DNA from: Gordonia lacunae
Lineage (GTDB): Bacteria; Actinomycetota; Actinomycetes; Mycobacteriales; Mycobacteriaceae
Assembly (NCBI RefSeq): GCF_002149015.1
Contig: NZ_NGFO01000033.1
Coordinates: forward strand, 1 to 62,937
DNA: 62,937 bases
Direction of reading: 5' to 3'
The notes under the pieces were generated by a model that searched no databases, was not told the origin of the DNA, and saw only the letters and a program-made list of their open reading frames with translations. The position numbers and the translations under genes were made by a program. Below, one piece after another: positions 15,550 through 23,896 of this stretch; within the stretch, counting starts at the first letter, position 1; the number at the start of each line of letters is the position of its first letter.

Positions 15550-16569
15550 ATGCGCGGAGTGATCATGGACGCCCCCGGCACGATCCGGGTGGACGACCGC
15601 GACAACCCGACCATCCAGGAACCGACCGACGCGATCATCAAGATCGCCGCGACCTGCGTCTGCGGGTCGGACCTCTGGCCGTACCGCGGCATCGAGGACG
15701 TCGACCACGCGCCGATGGGCCACGAATACGTCGGCACCGTCACCGAGGTCGGCGACCAGGTGTCGTCGATCGAGGTGGGCGACTTCGTGGTGGGCTCGTT
15801 CTTCGCCTCGGACAACACCTGCGAGATCTGCCGCGCCGGCTACCAGTCCCGGTGCGTGCACGCCGAACCGATGGGAGCTCTCGGTACCCAGGCCGAGTAC
15901 GCCCGGATCCCGCACGCCGACGGCACCCTCGTCGCGACTCCCGGTCAGCCCGATGCCGACCTGATCCCGTCACTGCTCGCCGCATCGGACGTGCTGGGTA
16001 CCGGCTGGTTCGGTGCGGTGGCCGCCGAGGTGGGGCCGGGCAAGACCGTGGCCGTGGTCGGCGACGGCGCGGTCGGGCTGCTCGGTGTCCTGGCCGCGAA
16101 GCAACTGGGCGCGGACCGCATCATCGCGATGAGCCGCCACGCCGACCGGCAGGCGCTCGCACGCGAGTTCGGGGCCACCGACATCGTGTCCGAACGCGGC
16201 GACGAGGGCGTGGCACGGATCCGGGAGCTCACCGGTGGTCTCGGCGCGCATTCGGTCATCGAAGCCGTCGGCACGCAGGAGTCGATGATGCAGGCGATCC
16301 GGTCCACCCGGCCGGGCGGCCACGTGGGCTACGTCGGCGTCTCCCACGATGTGGAGCTGCCGGGTCTGGAGCTGTTCTTCTCGGGGGTCCACCTGCACGG
16401 CGGGCCGGCCCCGGTGCGACGCTTCCTACCCGACCTCATCGACCTGATCTGGAACCGGACGATCGATCCCGGCAAGGTCTTCGACCTGACGCTCCCGCTC
16501 GACGACGCCGCCGAGGGTTACCGGGCGATGGACGAACGGCGGGCGACCAAGGTGTTGCTCACCATCTGA
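15550..16569 (+). CDS. Zinc-dependent alcohol dehydrogenase (MDR family)
   Basis: 339-aa medium-chain dehydrogenase. Catalytic zinc ligands are visible in TCVCGSDLWPYRG and MGHEYVG. In the structural zinc lobe (SDNTCEICRAGYQSRC) the first of the usual four Cys is replaced, probably by Asp. The Rossmann motif is VAVVGDGAVGLLGVLAAKQL. It oxidises an alcohol or reduces an aldehyde with NAD(P). The ATG at 15550 follows GGAGAA. It is divergent from the XRE/MmyB regulator and followed after 39 bp by a cupin gene. Confidence 0.88.
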   Translation: MRGVIMDAPGTIRVDDRDNPTIQEPTDAIIKIAATCVCGSDLWPYRGIEDVDHAPMGHEYVGTVTEVGDQVSSIEVGDFVVGSFFASDNTCEICRAGYQSRCVHAEPMGALGTQAEYARIPHADGTLVATPGQPDADLIPSLLAASDVLGTGWFGAVAAEVGPGKTVAVVGDGAVGLLGVLAAKQLGADRIIAMSRHADRQALAREFGATDIVSERGDEGVARIRELTGGLGAHSVIEAVGTQESMMQAIRSTRPGGHVGYVGVSHDVELPGLELFFSGVHLHGGPAPVRRFLPDLIDLIWNRTIDPGKVFDLTLPLDDAAEGYRAMDERRATKVLLTI

Positions 16570-16608
16570 CCACGGTCGGTACCCTGACCGCAACGAAAGG
16601 TGTTCCGC

Positions 16609-17022
16609 ATGAAGATCACTCGCAGTTCCATCGACACCGTCAAAGGACCCGGTGACTGGTTCACCGGCGACGTCTACCTCGATGCGGCGGCCGCGTCGCC
16701 GCCGCCGTCACGTGTGTCGGCGAGCCTCGTCCACTTCATGCCGGGTGCGCGGACGCACTGGCACCGTCATCCGCTCAGCCAGACGGTCTTCGTCACCGAG
16801 GGGATCGGCCTGTGCCAGCGGCGCGGCGGGCCCATCGAGGTCATCCGTCCCGGCGACCGTGTGCTCTTCGAAGCCGACGAGGAACACTGGCACGGCGCCG
16901 CCCCGACGCGCCTGATGGTCCATCTCGCGATCAACGAGGGCGACGATGAGAACGAGGTCGTGCAGTGGCTGCAACCGGTGACCGACGAGGAGTACTCGCA
17001 GGCGCCGGATCTCGGGATCTGA
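16609..17022 (+). CDS. Cupin domain protein
   Basis: 137 aa with a single cupin barrel. The metal-site motif HFMPGARTHWHRHPLSQTVF (HxH pair) and the second motif EADEEHWHGAAPTRLMVHLA are present. Similar small cupins (carboxymuconolactone-decarboxylase-type neighbours) are often found after zinc ADHs of this group. Its function is unknown; isomerase or dioxygenase activity is possible. It is probably co-transcribed with the ADH. The ATG at 16609 has AAAGG 8 nt before it. It abuts the convergent reductase gene with no gap. Confidence 0.75.
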   Translation: MKITRSSIDTVKGPGDWFTGDVYLDAAAASPPPSRVSASLVHFMPGARTHWHRHPLSQTVFVTEGIGLCQRRGGPIEVIRPGDRVLFEADEEHWHGAAPTRLMVHLAINEGDDENEVVQWLQPVTDEEYSQAPDLGI

Positions 17023-18057
17023 TCAGTCGAACTCGACGGTGACCGGGCCCTTCGGGGTCGCCTGACACGTCAGCAGGTAGCCCTCGGCGATGTCTTCGGG
17101 TTCCAGCGCGATGCCGTTGCCGTGGTCGACGTCGCCGGCGGTCAGTCGGGCCACACACGACCCGCAGTCACCTTCCCGGCAGGAATACGGAGCGTCGACG
17201 TCGGCGGCGAGCAGTGCGTCGAGCAGCACGGTGTCCGAGCCGCAGCGGACCGCGCGGACGTCACCGTCGATGTGCACGGTGACCTCGTGGGCGTCCGACT
17301 CGTCGTCGTGTGTCGTGAGGGTGAACGGGTCGCCGGTCAACGACACGTACCTCTCGACATGGATCGCCTCGTGGTGCAGTCCACGCTCGCCGAGGGTGTG
17401 CTCGACGAGGTCCATGAACGGCGCCGGACCGCAGATGAAGGCCTCGCAGTCACCGGTGCCGGCGATCACGTCACCGATCGCGTCCGTGGTGGGCAGCCCC
17501 CGGTCGGCCTCCAGCCAGTGATGCACCGTCAACCGCCCGTGATGACGCTGGGCCAGCTCGTCGATCGCCTCGGCGAAGATCGTCGACTCGCGGTCGCGGT
17601 TGGCGTAGAACAGGGTCGCCGTCGTGTCGTGGGATTCAAGGGCCGAACGCAGGATCGACATCACCGGCGTCACGCCACTCCCGGCCGCGAACAGGTACAG
17701 CGGGTGCGCCCAGGAGTGCGGCGTGAAGACCCCCGACGGTGGGATGACGTGCAGGGTCAGACCTGATTCGGCGTTGTCGCACAACCAGTTCGACCCGTAA
17801 CCGTCTCTGGTTCGCTTCACGGTGATCGCCGGGGCGGCGTCGACCCCGGGAGCGGTCGACAGCGAATAGCTGCGCGCGACGGAGCCGGTCCGATCACTCG
17901 GGATGCGCACGGTGATGAACTGCCCGGGCCGGTAGTCGGTGTCCACGGGGAAGTCCAGCACGATCGTGCGTGCCTCGGACGTCTCGTCGCGGACCGCGGT
18001 GACGGTGACGTCGACCCCGAGGGTGCGCTCGACGGTCGAGGTGACGGAGCGGGTCAT
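17023..18057 (-). CDS. KshB-like oxygenase reductase (FAD, NAD and C-terminal [2Fe-2S])
   Basis: 344 aa. An FAD-binding barrel (RPGQFITVRIPSD, VARSYSLSTAPG), an NAD-binding lobe (YLFAAGSGVTPVMSILRSAL) and a C-terminal plant-type ferredoxin with Cys293, 298, 301 and 331 (YSCREGDCGSCVARL ... LTCQA). This order matches KshB (Rv3571), the reductase of 3-ketosteroid 9-alpha-hydroxylase, and phenylacetyl-CoA epoxidase reductases. No Rieske oxygenase gene is nearby. The only oxygenase in the operon is the P450 at 22532, so it may serve that P450. It overlaps the upstream tetR by 4 nt. Confidence 0.82.
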   Translation of the reverse strand: MTRSVTSTVERTLGVDVTVTAVRDETSEARTIVLDFPVDTDYRPGQFITVRIPSDRTGSVARSYSLSTAPGVDAAPAITVKRTRDGYGSNWLCDNAESGLTLHVIPPSGVFTPHSWAHPLYLFAAGSGVTPVMSILRSALESHDTTATLFYANRDRESTIFAEAIDELAQRHHGRLTVHHWLEADRGLPTTDAIGDVIAGTGDCEAFICGPAPFMDLVEHTLGERGLHHEAIHVERYVSLTGDPFTLTTHDDESDAHEVTVHIDGDVRAVRCGSDTVLLDALLAADVDAPYSCREGDCGSCVARLTAGDVDHGNGIALEPEDIAEGYLLTCQATPKGPVTVEFD

Positions 18058-18767
18058 GCCGTGGTCCTGGAGGTGAGCGGGAGAACCCGGTACCAGAGTT
18101 CGCCGAGCGCGGTGCCGAGTGCCTCGAGGCGCTCGCGTCGCGGTGTGCTGGCCGGCAGGCCGACGTGGATGTAGGCCATCTGTTCGGTGGCGCAACCCAG
18201 GGTCTCGGCGAGCAGCTCGGTGTCGCAGGCCTCGATGGTGCCGTTGGCGACGAGCCGGTCGAGCCAGCGTTGGGTGCGCCGCACGAAGTCGCCCCGCAGA
18301 TTGAGCCAGAGCTGCTGGAATCCCCGGTTCTCGCTGGCCGCCGCGGCCTCGCGCAGCAGTCGCAACATGTGGCGGCTGCGGGCATAGGCCTGCAGATAGG
18401 TGGTGTTGACCTCGATCAGCGACTGCAATTCGCCCTGGGCGCGATCGGGACGCAGCCGTGCGTTCGCCAGTTCCAGCAGGGACGGTCGGAGCGCGGCGAG
18501 GAAGATGTCGTCGAGGCTGACGAAATGGCGATAGAAGTTGCCCTGGGAGATCTCGGCCCGGTGCGTGATGTCGGAGATCCGGGTGCGGGTGTATCCGTAC
18601 TCGGTGAAGCACTCCGTGGCCGCCTTGACCAATTTGTCGCGCGTCTGCTCACCGCGCTTGTTCGCGCGTTTGGCCGGGGCCGCGGTGTGGTCGAGAAGGC
18701 CCGCCGCGGAGTAGGCCGCGTCGATCCCGTCGTGCGCCCGTGCGTCCGGTCCGGTGTCGGTGCTCAT
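18054..18767 (-). CDS. TetR/AcrR family regulator inside the P450 operon
   Basis: 237 aa with an unusually long N-terminal extension (~40 residues) before the HTH: KLVKAATECFTEYGYTRTRI, then SDITHRAEISQGNFYRHFVS. The C-terminal helical domain is not assignable. Its ATG overlaps the ppdK stop by one nucleotide and its stop overlaps the reductase start by 4 nt, so it is made from the operon it presumably controls. The two palindromes at 23775-23807 are the obvious candidate targets. Confidence 0.82.
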   Translation of the reverse strand: MSTDTGPDARAHDGIDAAYSAAGLLDHTAAPAKRANKRGEQTRDKLVKAATECFTEYGYTRTRISDITHRAEISQGNFYRHFVSLDDIFLAALRPSLLELANARLRPDRAQGELQSLIEVNTTYLQAYARSRHMLRLLREAAAASENRGFQQLWLNLRGDFVRRTQRWLDRLVANGTIEACDTELLAETLGCATEQMAYIHVGLPASTPRRERLEALGTALGELWYRVLPLTSRTTA

Positions 18768-20245
18768 CAGGCCCCCTGCAGAGTTCGTGCGGCGACCAGT
18801 TCGGCCAGTGGATGGTTGGGGGACGGCGCGTCGGGCAGATACGACAGCAACTCCTCGACGTACTCGTCGGCGGACTCCTCGGCGCTGAGAGCGTCACCGG
18901 CGTAGATCTTTCCGGTCGACCCGTCGACGGTGACGGTCTGCCCGGCGAGGGTGCCCGTCAGCCCGGTCCCGCACCCGACCACACAGGGCACGCCGATCTC
19001 GCGGCAGACCAGGGCGGCGTGGGACGTCGTGCCGCCGACCTCGGTGACGACCGCCACGGCGTCGAACATCGCGGGCACGTCGGCCGGCGATGTCGACGGG
19101 CGGACGAGGACGACGTGCTCGCCGCGGGCCGCCGCGGCGCAGGCCTCGTCGGTGTCGGTGTGGACGACGCCGACCGCGGCGCCGGGCCCGGCGCCCGTGC
19201 CGGTGGCGACCACGTCGGCGGAGATGTCCGCCGAGTTGTTCTGCGACAACGACTTCGCCTGCTCGGCGCTGATACGCGCGACGGCGTCGTCCCGGCTGAT
19301 GAGTCCCTCGCGGACGAGGTCGACGGCGATGCGGACCGCAGCGCGCGCGGAGCGCTTCCCCGAGCGGCACTGCAGCATGTACAACGTGCCGCTCTCGACC
19401 GTGAACTCGATGTCGACGAGATCGCGGTGTTCGTTCTCGAGTGTCTGCGCGATGGTGGCGAGTTCGGCGTGCAGGCGGGGCGCGTGGGTCCGGAAGGAGT
19501 CGATGCTCTCGGGTGTGCGCTCACCGGAGACCACGTCTTCGCCCTGAGCCCGGGCGAGCCACTCACCGAACAGCTCGGGAGCGCCGGTGGCCGGGTCGCG
19601 GCTGAACACCACACCGGTGCCGGACAGATCGTCGCGGTTGCCGAACACCATGGCCTGCACGGTCACCGCGGTGCCGCCACCCTCGCCCAGACCGTGGTGA
19701 CGCCGATAGGCGGCGACACGTTCGTTGCTCCACGAACCGAACACCGCACCGATGGCATCGCGGAGCTGGTCATACGGGTCGGCGGGCGGCGTGGCGGTGG
19801 CGTCGCCCAGCACGATGCTGCCGTAGCCGGCACAGAACCGGTCCCAGGTGTCGCGCGCCCAGTCGGGGTCGCCGGTCGCCTCGGCCAGCTGAGCGGCCAG
19901 CTCGCGGGTGAGACCGAGATTGAGCACGGTGTCCATCATGCCGGGCATGCTCTGGGCAGCGCCCGAGCGCACCGAGACGAGCAACGGAAACGGACCGGTG
20001 CCGAAGAGTTTTCCGGTCTGCTGCTCCAAGACGCGCAGCTGGGTGAGGACGTCGTCCCAGACGTGAACGGGGAGCTGGCCGCCCGCTTCGGTGAACTGGG
20101 CGCAGACGGGCGTGGTGAGGGCGAAGGCCGGTGGGACCGGCAACCCGAGCGACCGCATGCGGTTGATGCTGTAGGCCTTGCCGCCGAGCAGTTCCCGATC
20201 GGCCGGCGCAGTTCCGTCCAGCGCGAGGACAGCAGGTGTGGTCAT
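18767..20245 (-). CDS. ppdK: Pyruvate phosphate dikinase-like protein without the PEP/pyruvate barrel (Rv1127c type)
   Basis: 492 aa, matching the short mycobacterial PpdK (Rv1127c, 490 aa) rather than the ~870-aa enzyme. The N-terminal ATP-grasp shows GGKAYSINRMRSLGLPVPPA and VSVRSGAAQSMPGMMDTVLN. The swivelling domain carries the phospho-acceptor His409 in VGGTTSHAALVCREIGVPCV. The C-terminal TIM barrel that binds pyruvate/PEP is absent, so pyruvate as acceptor is uncertain and another partner may receive the phosphate. The ATG at 20245 is preceded by AAAGGA. It sits in a P450-ALDH-SDR operon, which suggests a catabolic role. Confidence 0.85.
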   Translation of the reverse strand: MTTPAVLALDGTAPADRELLGGKAYSINRMRSLGLPVPPAFALTTPVCAQFTEAGGQLPVHVWDDVLTQLRVLEQQTGKLFGTGPFPLLVSVRSGAAQSMPGMMDTVLNLGLTRELAAQLAEATGDPDWARDTWDRFCAGYGSIVLGDATATPPADPYDQLRDAIGAVFGSWSNERVAAYRRHHGLGEGGGTAVTVQAMVFGNRDDLSGTGVVFSRDPATGAPELFGEWLARAQGEDVVSGERTPESIDSFRTHAPRLHAELATIAQTLENEHRDLVDIEFTVESGTLYMLQCRSGKRSARAAVRIAVDLVREGLISRDDAVARISAEQAKSLSQNNSADISADVVATGTGAGPGAAVGVVHTDTDEACAAAARGEHVVLVRPSTSPADVPAMFDAVAVVTEVGGTTSHAALVCREIGVPCVVGCGTGLTGTLAGQTVTVDGSTGKIYAGDALSAEESADEYVEELLSYLPDAPSPNHPLAELVAARTLQGA

Positions 20246-20256
20246 GAGTGGTCCTT

Positions 20257-21084
20257 TCACTCGGCGATGTCGACCCGGGTACGGGGTCGGGACAGGGGAA
20301 GGGGGATGGCTGCGGCGCGAAGTGCGGTGAGTCCGCCCTCGACGGGTACGTCGATGCCGTTGACCCAGGCGGCGTCCGGGCCGAGCAGAAAGTCGATCAC
20401 CGACGCCGATTCGGCCGCCGTGCCGTGGCGGCCGACCATCGACGCCGATCGTGCGATGGCCTCGGCGCCCATCGATTGTTCGAAGTCGGACAGGATCGGG
20501 GTGTCGGTGGGGCCGGGGCTGACCGACAGGGCTCGGATTCCCCGGGGCTGCAGCGACGCCGACAGTGCGACCGTCCAGTCGACGACCGCACGCTTGGAGG
20601 TGTCGTAGGCCGCGGGGCCGTCGATCTGCACTCGGGACAGCCAGGCGCGCAACTCTTCTCGATCTCGCACGGCGAGCAGGCCGGCGATGTCGTCGTGTGC
20701 CAGGGTGTTCCGGTGCGCCGCGATCGAGGCCACGTTGACGACGGCGCCACCCGCGGACATCCGCTCGAGTGCCCGAAACGTCAGTGCGCGCAGACCCAGG
20801 GTGTTGACCGCCAGGACCGTCTCCGCCGGGGCGGTGCCGGGGACCCCGGCGACGTTGGCCAGCGCATCGATGTGGTCGGGGAGATCCAGTGCTGCAACCG
20901 CTTCCAGGTCGGAGAGGTCGGTGAGAAGCGGGTGGGCACGGTCATCCGGGCAGCGGGCGATGTCGATGGCGATGACTCGCGTGCCGGGTTCCCGGTCGAG
21001 GAGCCGCTCTACCAGGGCGAGGCCGATGCCCGACGCGGCGCCGGTGACGACCACGGTGCGTGTGGCAGGTGTCGAACGGGTCAT
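20257..21084 (-). CDS. Short-chain dehydrogenase/reductase
   Basis: 275-aa SDR with the cofactor motif TGAASGIGLALVERLL, NVAG, a catalytic Ser in VVNVASIAAHRN and the Tyr-Lys pair in AAYDTSKRAVVDW, then SPGPTDTPI. It resembles 3-alpha-hydroxysteroid-dehydrogenase-type SDRs that lack ~20 residues in the N-terminal half. It probably oxidises an alcohol made by the P450, or acts beside the ALDH whose stop codon overlaps its start. The substrate is not determinable. Confidence 0.85.
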   Translation of the reverse strand: MTRSTPATRTVVVTGAASGIGLALVERLLDREPGTRVIAIDIARCPDDRAHPLLTDLSDLEAVAALDLPDHIDALANVAGVPGTAPAETVLAVNTLGLRALTFRALERMSAGGAVVNVASIAAHRNTLAHDDIAGLLAVRDREELRAWLSRVQIDGPAAYDTSKRAVVDWTVALSASLQPRGIRALSVSPGPTDTPILSDFEQSMGAEAIARSASMVGRHGTAAESASVIDFLLGPDAAWVNGIDVPVEGGLTALRAAAIPLPLSRPRTRVDIAE

Positions 21085-22535
21085 GCCATCACCGCCTGGA
21101 TCTCGGTGAACTCGGCGATGCCCGCACTGCCCAGCTCACGTCCGTAGCCCGAGTTCTTGAGTCCGCCGAAGGGCACGGCCGGCCGCTCGCGGGTTCGTAC
21201 GCCGTTGACCTTGACCTGGCCGACTTCCAACCGCGTCGCGACCTCGAGTGCATGATCTCGGTCGGCGGACCACACTTCGGCCGACAGGCCGTACTGGCTG
21301 TCGTTGGCCAGCGTGATCGCCTCGGCGACGTCGCGGTAGTACTGCACCACCAGGACGGGGCCGAAGATCTCCTCGCGGACCGCGGTGGCGGTGGGGTCGA
21401 GATCGCCGAAGACGATGGGGGAGACGAACGAACGGGAGTCGCCGATGCTGAGACGCTCTCCGGTGCCGGCGATCACCCGGGCGCCGACCCGGCGTGTCTC
21501 ATCGATGCGGTCGAGAACTCGTCGCGCGTGCGCCGCGGAGGCGAGCGGACCGTGAGTGGTGTCCGGTGCGGTCGGGTCGCCGAACACGAATCGTCCGAGT
21601 GCGGCGTCGATCAGGGGCTCGATGTGGTCGGCGTGGGCGGCGGGCACCACGAGCCTGCTGGTGGCATTGCACGCCTGGCCGGAGTTGACCAACCCGGACG
21701 TCAGGATGCGCGGAACGACGGCGTCGAGGTCGGCGTCGGGTAGGACGACGGCGGGGGATTTGCCGCCGAGTTCGAGTGTGGTGCGTGCCAGCGACTCCGC
21801 GGCCGCCGCGGCGACAGCCCTGCCGGCGCGGACGCTGCCGGTGAACGACACGTGGGCGATGCCGGGGTGCGCCGCGAGAGCCTGGCCGGTGACCGGTCCG
21901 GTGCCGTTGACGATGGCGAGGGCACCCGCGGGGAGGCCCGCGTCGATGAAGCACCCGCGGACGAGGGCGGCGTCGAAAGGGGTTGCCTCGGCGGGTTTGA
22001 GAACGACGGTGCAGCCCGCGGCGAGTGCGGCCGCGACCTTCGCGATGATCTGATGCACCGGCATGTTCCACGGGGTGATCGCCGCCACGACACCACCGGC
22101 CACGTGGCGCACGATCGCCCCGTCGGCGACCTGTTCCCAGGGGAAGCTCTCGGCCGCGTCCGCGGTCGCCCGCAGCACCGTCGCCGGCAGTGCCTGCTGT
22201 GTCGCGGTGGACAGCGTGGTGGGCATACCCATTTCGGCGGTCACCAGTGCCGCGATCCGGTCGCCGCGTCGATCGATGAGATCGGCGGTCGCCCGCAGGA
22301 CGGCGGCTCGCTGCGCCGGCGGCGTCTGTGCCCACGCCGGCAGGGCGTCCGCTGCGGCGGCGACCGCCTCGTCGACGACGTCCGTGCCGGCTTCACGGGT
22401 CGCACCGATCTCCCGGTCGGTGAACGGGTTGATCACCGGGATCGGGGCGCCGTCGGCGAGTTCACGGTCTCCGATCAGGGCGGCCGGTCCGGTCCCGAGG
22501 CCGGTGATCTCGGCCAGTTCGCCGATCGCGCTCAT
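21081..22535 (-). CDS. NAD(P)-dependent aldehyde dehydrogenase
   Basis: 484 aa. Features: ITPWNMPVHQIIAKVAAALA, the catalytic Glu in ARTTLELGGKSPAVVLPDAD, the nucleophilic Cys in VNSGQACNATSR and EEIFGPVLVVQYYRD near the end. It oxidises an aldehyde to an acid. With the P450 in front (4-nt overlap) and the SDR behind, a stepwise alcohol-aldehyde-acid oxidation is likely, and the acid could be taken by the divergent AMP ligase at 23897. Confidence 0.88.
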   Translation of the reverse strand: MSAIGELAEITGLGTGPAALIGDRELADGAPIPVINPFTDREIGATREAGTDVVDEAVAAAADALPAWAQTPPAQRAAVLRATADLIDRRGDRIAALVTAEMGMPTTLSTATQQALPATVLRATADAAESFPWEQVADGAIVRHVAGGVVAAITPWNMPVHQIIAKVAAALAAGCTVVLKPAEATPFDAALVRGCFIDAGLPAGALAIVNGTGPVTGQALAAHPGIAHVSFTGSVRAGRAVAAAAAESLARTTLELGGKSPAVVLPDADLDAVVPRILTSGLVNSGQACNATSRLVVPAAHADHIEPLIDAALGRFVFGDPTAPDTTHGPLASAAHARRVLDRIDETRRVGARVIAGTGERLSIGDSRSFVSPIVFGDLDPTATAVREEIFGPVLVVQYYRDVAEAITLANDSQYGLSAEVWSADRDHALEVATRLEVGQVKVNGVRTRERPAVPFGGLKNSGYGRELGSAGIAEFTEIQAVMA

Positions 22536-23731
22536 CGAGTGGCCTCGATTCGGACCGGAAGAGTCTTGATGCCACGGAAGAAGTTGCTCTGCAACCGGTT
22601 CGGTGCATCAAGAACGGTGACGCCGAGTCCACGCTCGATGAGGCGGGTGAAGAACAGACGTGCCTCCAGGCGCGCGAGGTTGGAGCCGAGGCAGGCGTGC
22701 GCGCCCCATCCGAAGCCGAGGTGTTCGTTGGGGAACCGGTTGCCGATGAACGTCTCCGGGTCGTCGAAGGTGCGTTCGTCGCGGTTGGCCGAGCAGAACC
22801 ACATCACGACCTTGTCCCCCTCGTGGATCGTCTTGCCGTGCATCTCGATGTCGCGGGTGGCGGTGCGGCGCATCGACAGCACCGGCGAGACCCAGCGGAC
22901 CATCTCCTCGACGACCACCCTGATCTTGGCGGGGTTCGCGCGCATGAACTCCCACCACTGCGGATTCTCGGCGAGGACGTTGACGCCGCCGGACAGCAGG
23001 TTCCGGGTTGTCTCGTTACCGGCGACCATCAGGATCAGGTAGTAGGCGTCGAGGTAACCGCGGGACAGGGGTACGCCGTCGAGCTCGGCCGCGGTCAGCA
23101 CACTGATCAGATCGTCGGCGGGGCATTCGCGGCGCAGCTTCTCCAGTCCGCGGAAGTAGTCGAAGACCTCGTTCCGCGCTGCCACCGCGGTCTCCGGGCC
23201 CTCGGAGTAGTCGGGGTCCTCACTGGCCATCTGGTTGGTCCATCGCAGCAGATTGGGGCAGTCCTCGAGCGGTGCGCCGAGCAACCGCCCGATCATGACC
23301 AGCGGGAGCTGCGCGGCGACGGAGGCGACGAAGTCGATGTCGCCGGCGTCTGCGTGGGTGTCGAGCAGCTCGTCGATGACTGCGGCGATGTCGCCTTCGA
23401 GCGACTTGAGCTTCACCGGCCGCACGTGCGGGGTGACGATCCCGCGCAGTTTGCCGTGCTCCGGCGGATCGACGTGGTGGATGCTGCGCGCACCCTCGCC
23501 CTCCGCGCGTCGGCTCGCGATCTGCGTGCCCTGGGTGACGGTGAAGTCGTCGGCATTGGTGGCCACGGCCTTCACGTCCTCGTAGCGGGTGACCGACCAG
23601 AACCCCGGCCCGTCGGGTTCGGTGTTCCAGTGCAACGGGTCCTCGGTGCGCAGCCGCGCGAACACGTCATGATCGACACCGGCCGCGAACGGGCGGAGAT
23701 CCATCAGGTCGATGTCGTCAGCGATGGTCAT
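22532..23731 (-). CDS. Cytochrome P450 (CYP125/CYP124-like clan)
   Basis: 399 aa. The I-helix oxygen motif is intact (LILMVAGNETTRNLLSGGVN), ExxR lies in FMRANPAKIRVVVEEMVRW, and the haem Cys347 is in LGFGWGAHACLGSNLAR. Overall it resembles actinobacterial P450s that hydroxylate terminal or side-chain carbons of lipids, sterols or terpenoids. GGAGAAGAC precedes the ATG. First gene of a six-gene overlapping operon running to 17023. Electron donors could be the KshB-like reductase at the operon end, as no ferredoxin gene is present. Confidence 0.88.
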   Translation of the reverse strand: MTIADDIDLMDLRPFAAGVDHDVFARLRTEDPLHWNTEPDGPGFWSVTRYEDVKAVATNADDFTVTQGTQIASRRAEGEGARSIHHVDPPEHGKLRGIVTPHVRPVKLKSLEGDIAAVIDELLDTHADAGDIDFVASVAAQLPLVMIGRLLGAPLEDCPNLLRWTNQMASEDPDYSEGPETAVAARNEVFDYFRGLEKLRRECPADDLISVLTAAELDGVPLSRGYLDAYYLILMVAGNETTRNLLSGGVNVLAENPQWWEFMRANPAKIRVVVEEMVRWVSPVLSMRRTATRDIEMHGKTIHEGDKVVMWFCSANRDERTFDDPETFIGNRFPNEHLGFGWGAHACLGSNLARLEARLFFTRLIERGLGVTVLDAPNRLQSNFFRGIKTLPVRIEATR

Positions 23732-23774
23732 GTCTTCTCCAATGGACTCTCGTTTGTGACTGCACTTTCACTAA

Positions 23775-23789
23775 ACCATAGTCTATGGT
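23775..23789. promoter_or_regulatory. Palindromic operator 1 of the divergent P450/ligase promoter
   Basis: ACCATAG-T-CTATGGT, a perfect 15-bp palindrome, lies 44 bp upstream of the P450 start in the 165-bp divergent intergenic region. It is a candidate site for the TetR encoded at 18054, or for the winged-helix protein encoded at 25480. Confidence 0.6.
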
Positions 23790-23790
23790 G

Positions 23791-23807
23791 TGTTGTGAAC
23801 CACAACA
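23791..23807. promoter_or_regulatory. Palindromic operator 2 of the divergent P450/ligase promoter
   Basis: TGTTGTG-AAC-CACAACA, a perfect 17-bp palindrome, begins 2 bp after the first palindrome and has an unrelated sequence. Two different dimers could therefore bind side by side. Confidence 0.6.
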
Positions 23808-23896
23808 GTACAAAAGTCTGAGATTGCCTACCTGCAGCAACCTGCGGTTGTGTCCCGACCAGGCAATGCGACTTTCGATTCGCAAACAGGAGTGAT

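Noticed and set aside
18740..20608. 622-residue plus-strand open frame opposite ppdK
   Set aside because: Antisense shadow; the minus strand encodes PpdK with all motifs and overlaps its neighbours by a few nucleotides.
23775..23807. KstR/KstR2 cholesterol-regulon sites
   Set aside because: Neither palindrome matches the AAC-N2-GTT core of KstR nor the AAGCAAGCACTTGCTT-type KstR2 site.
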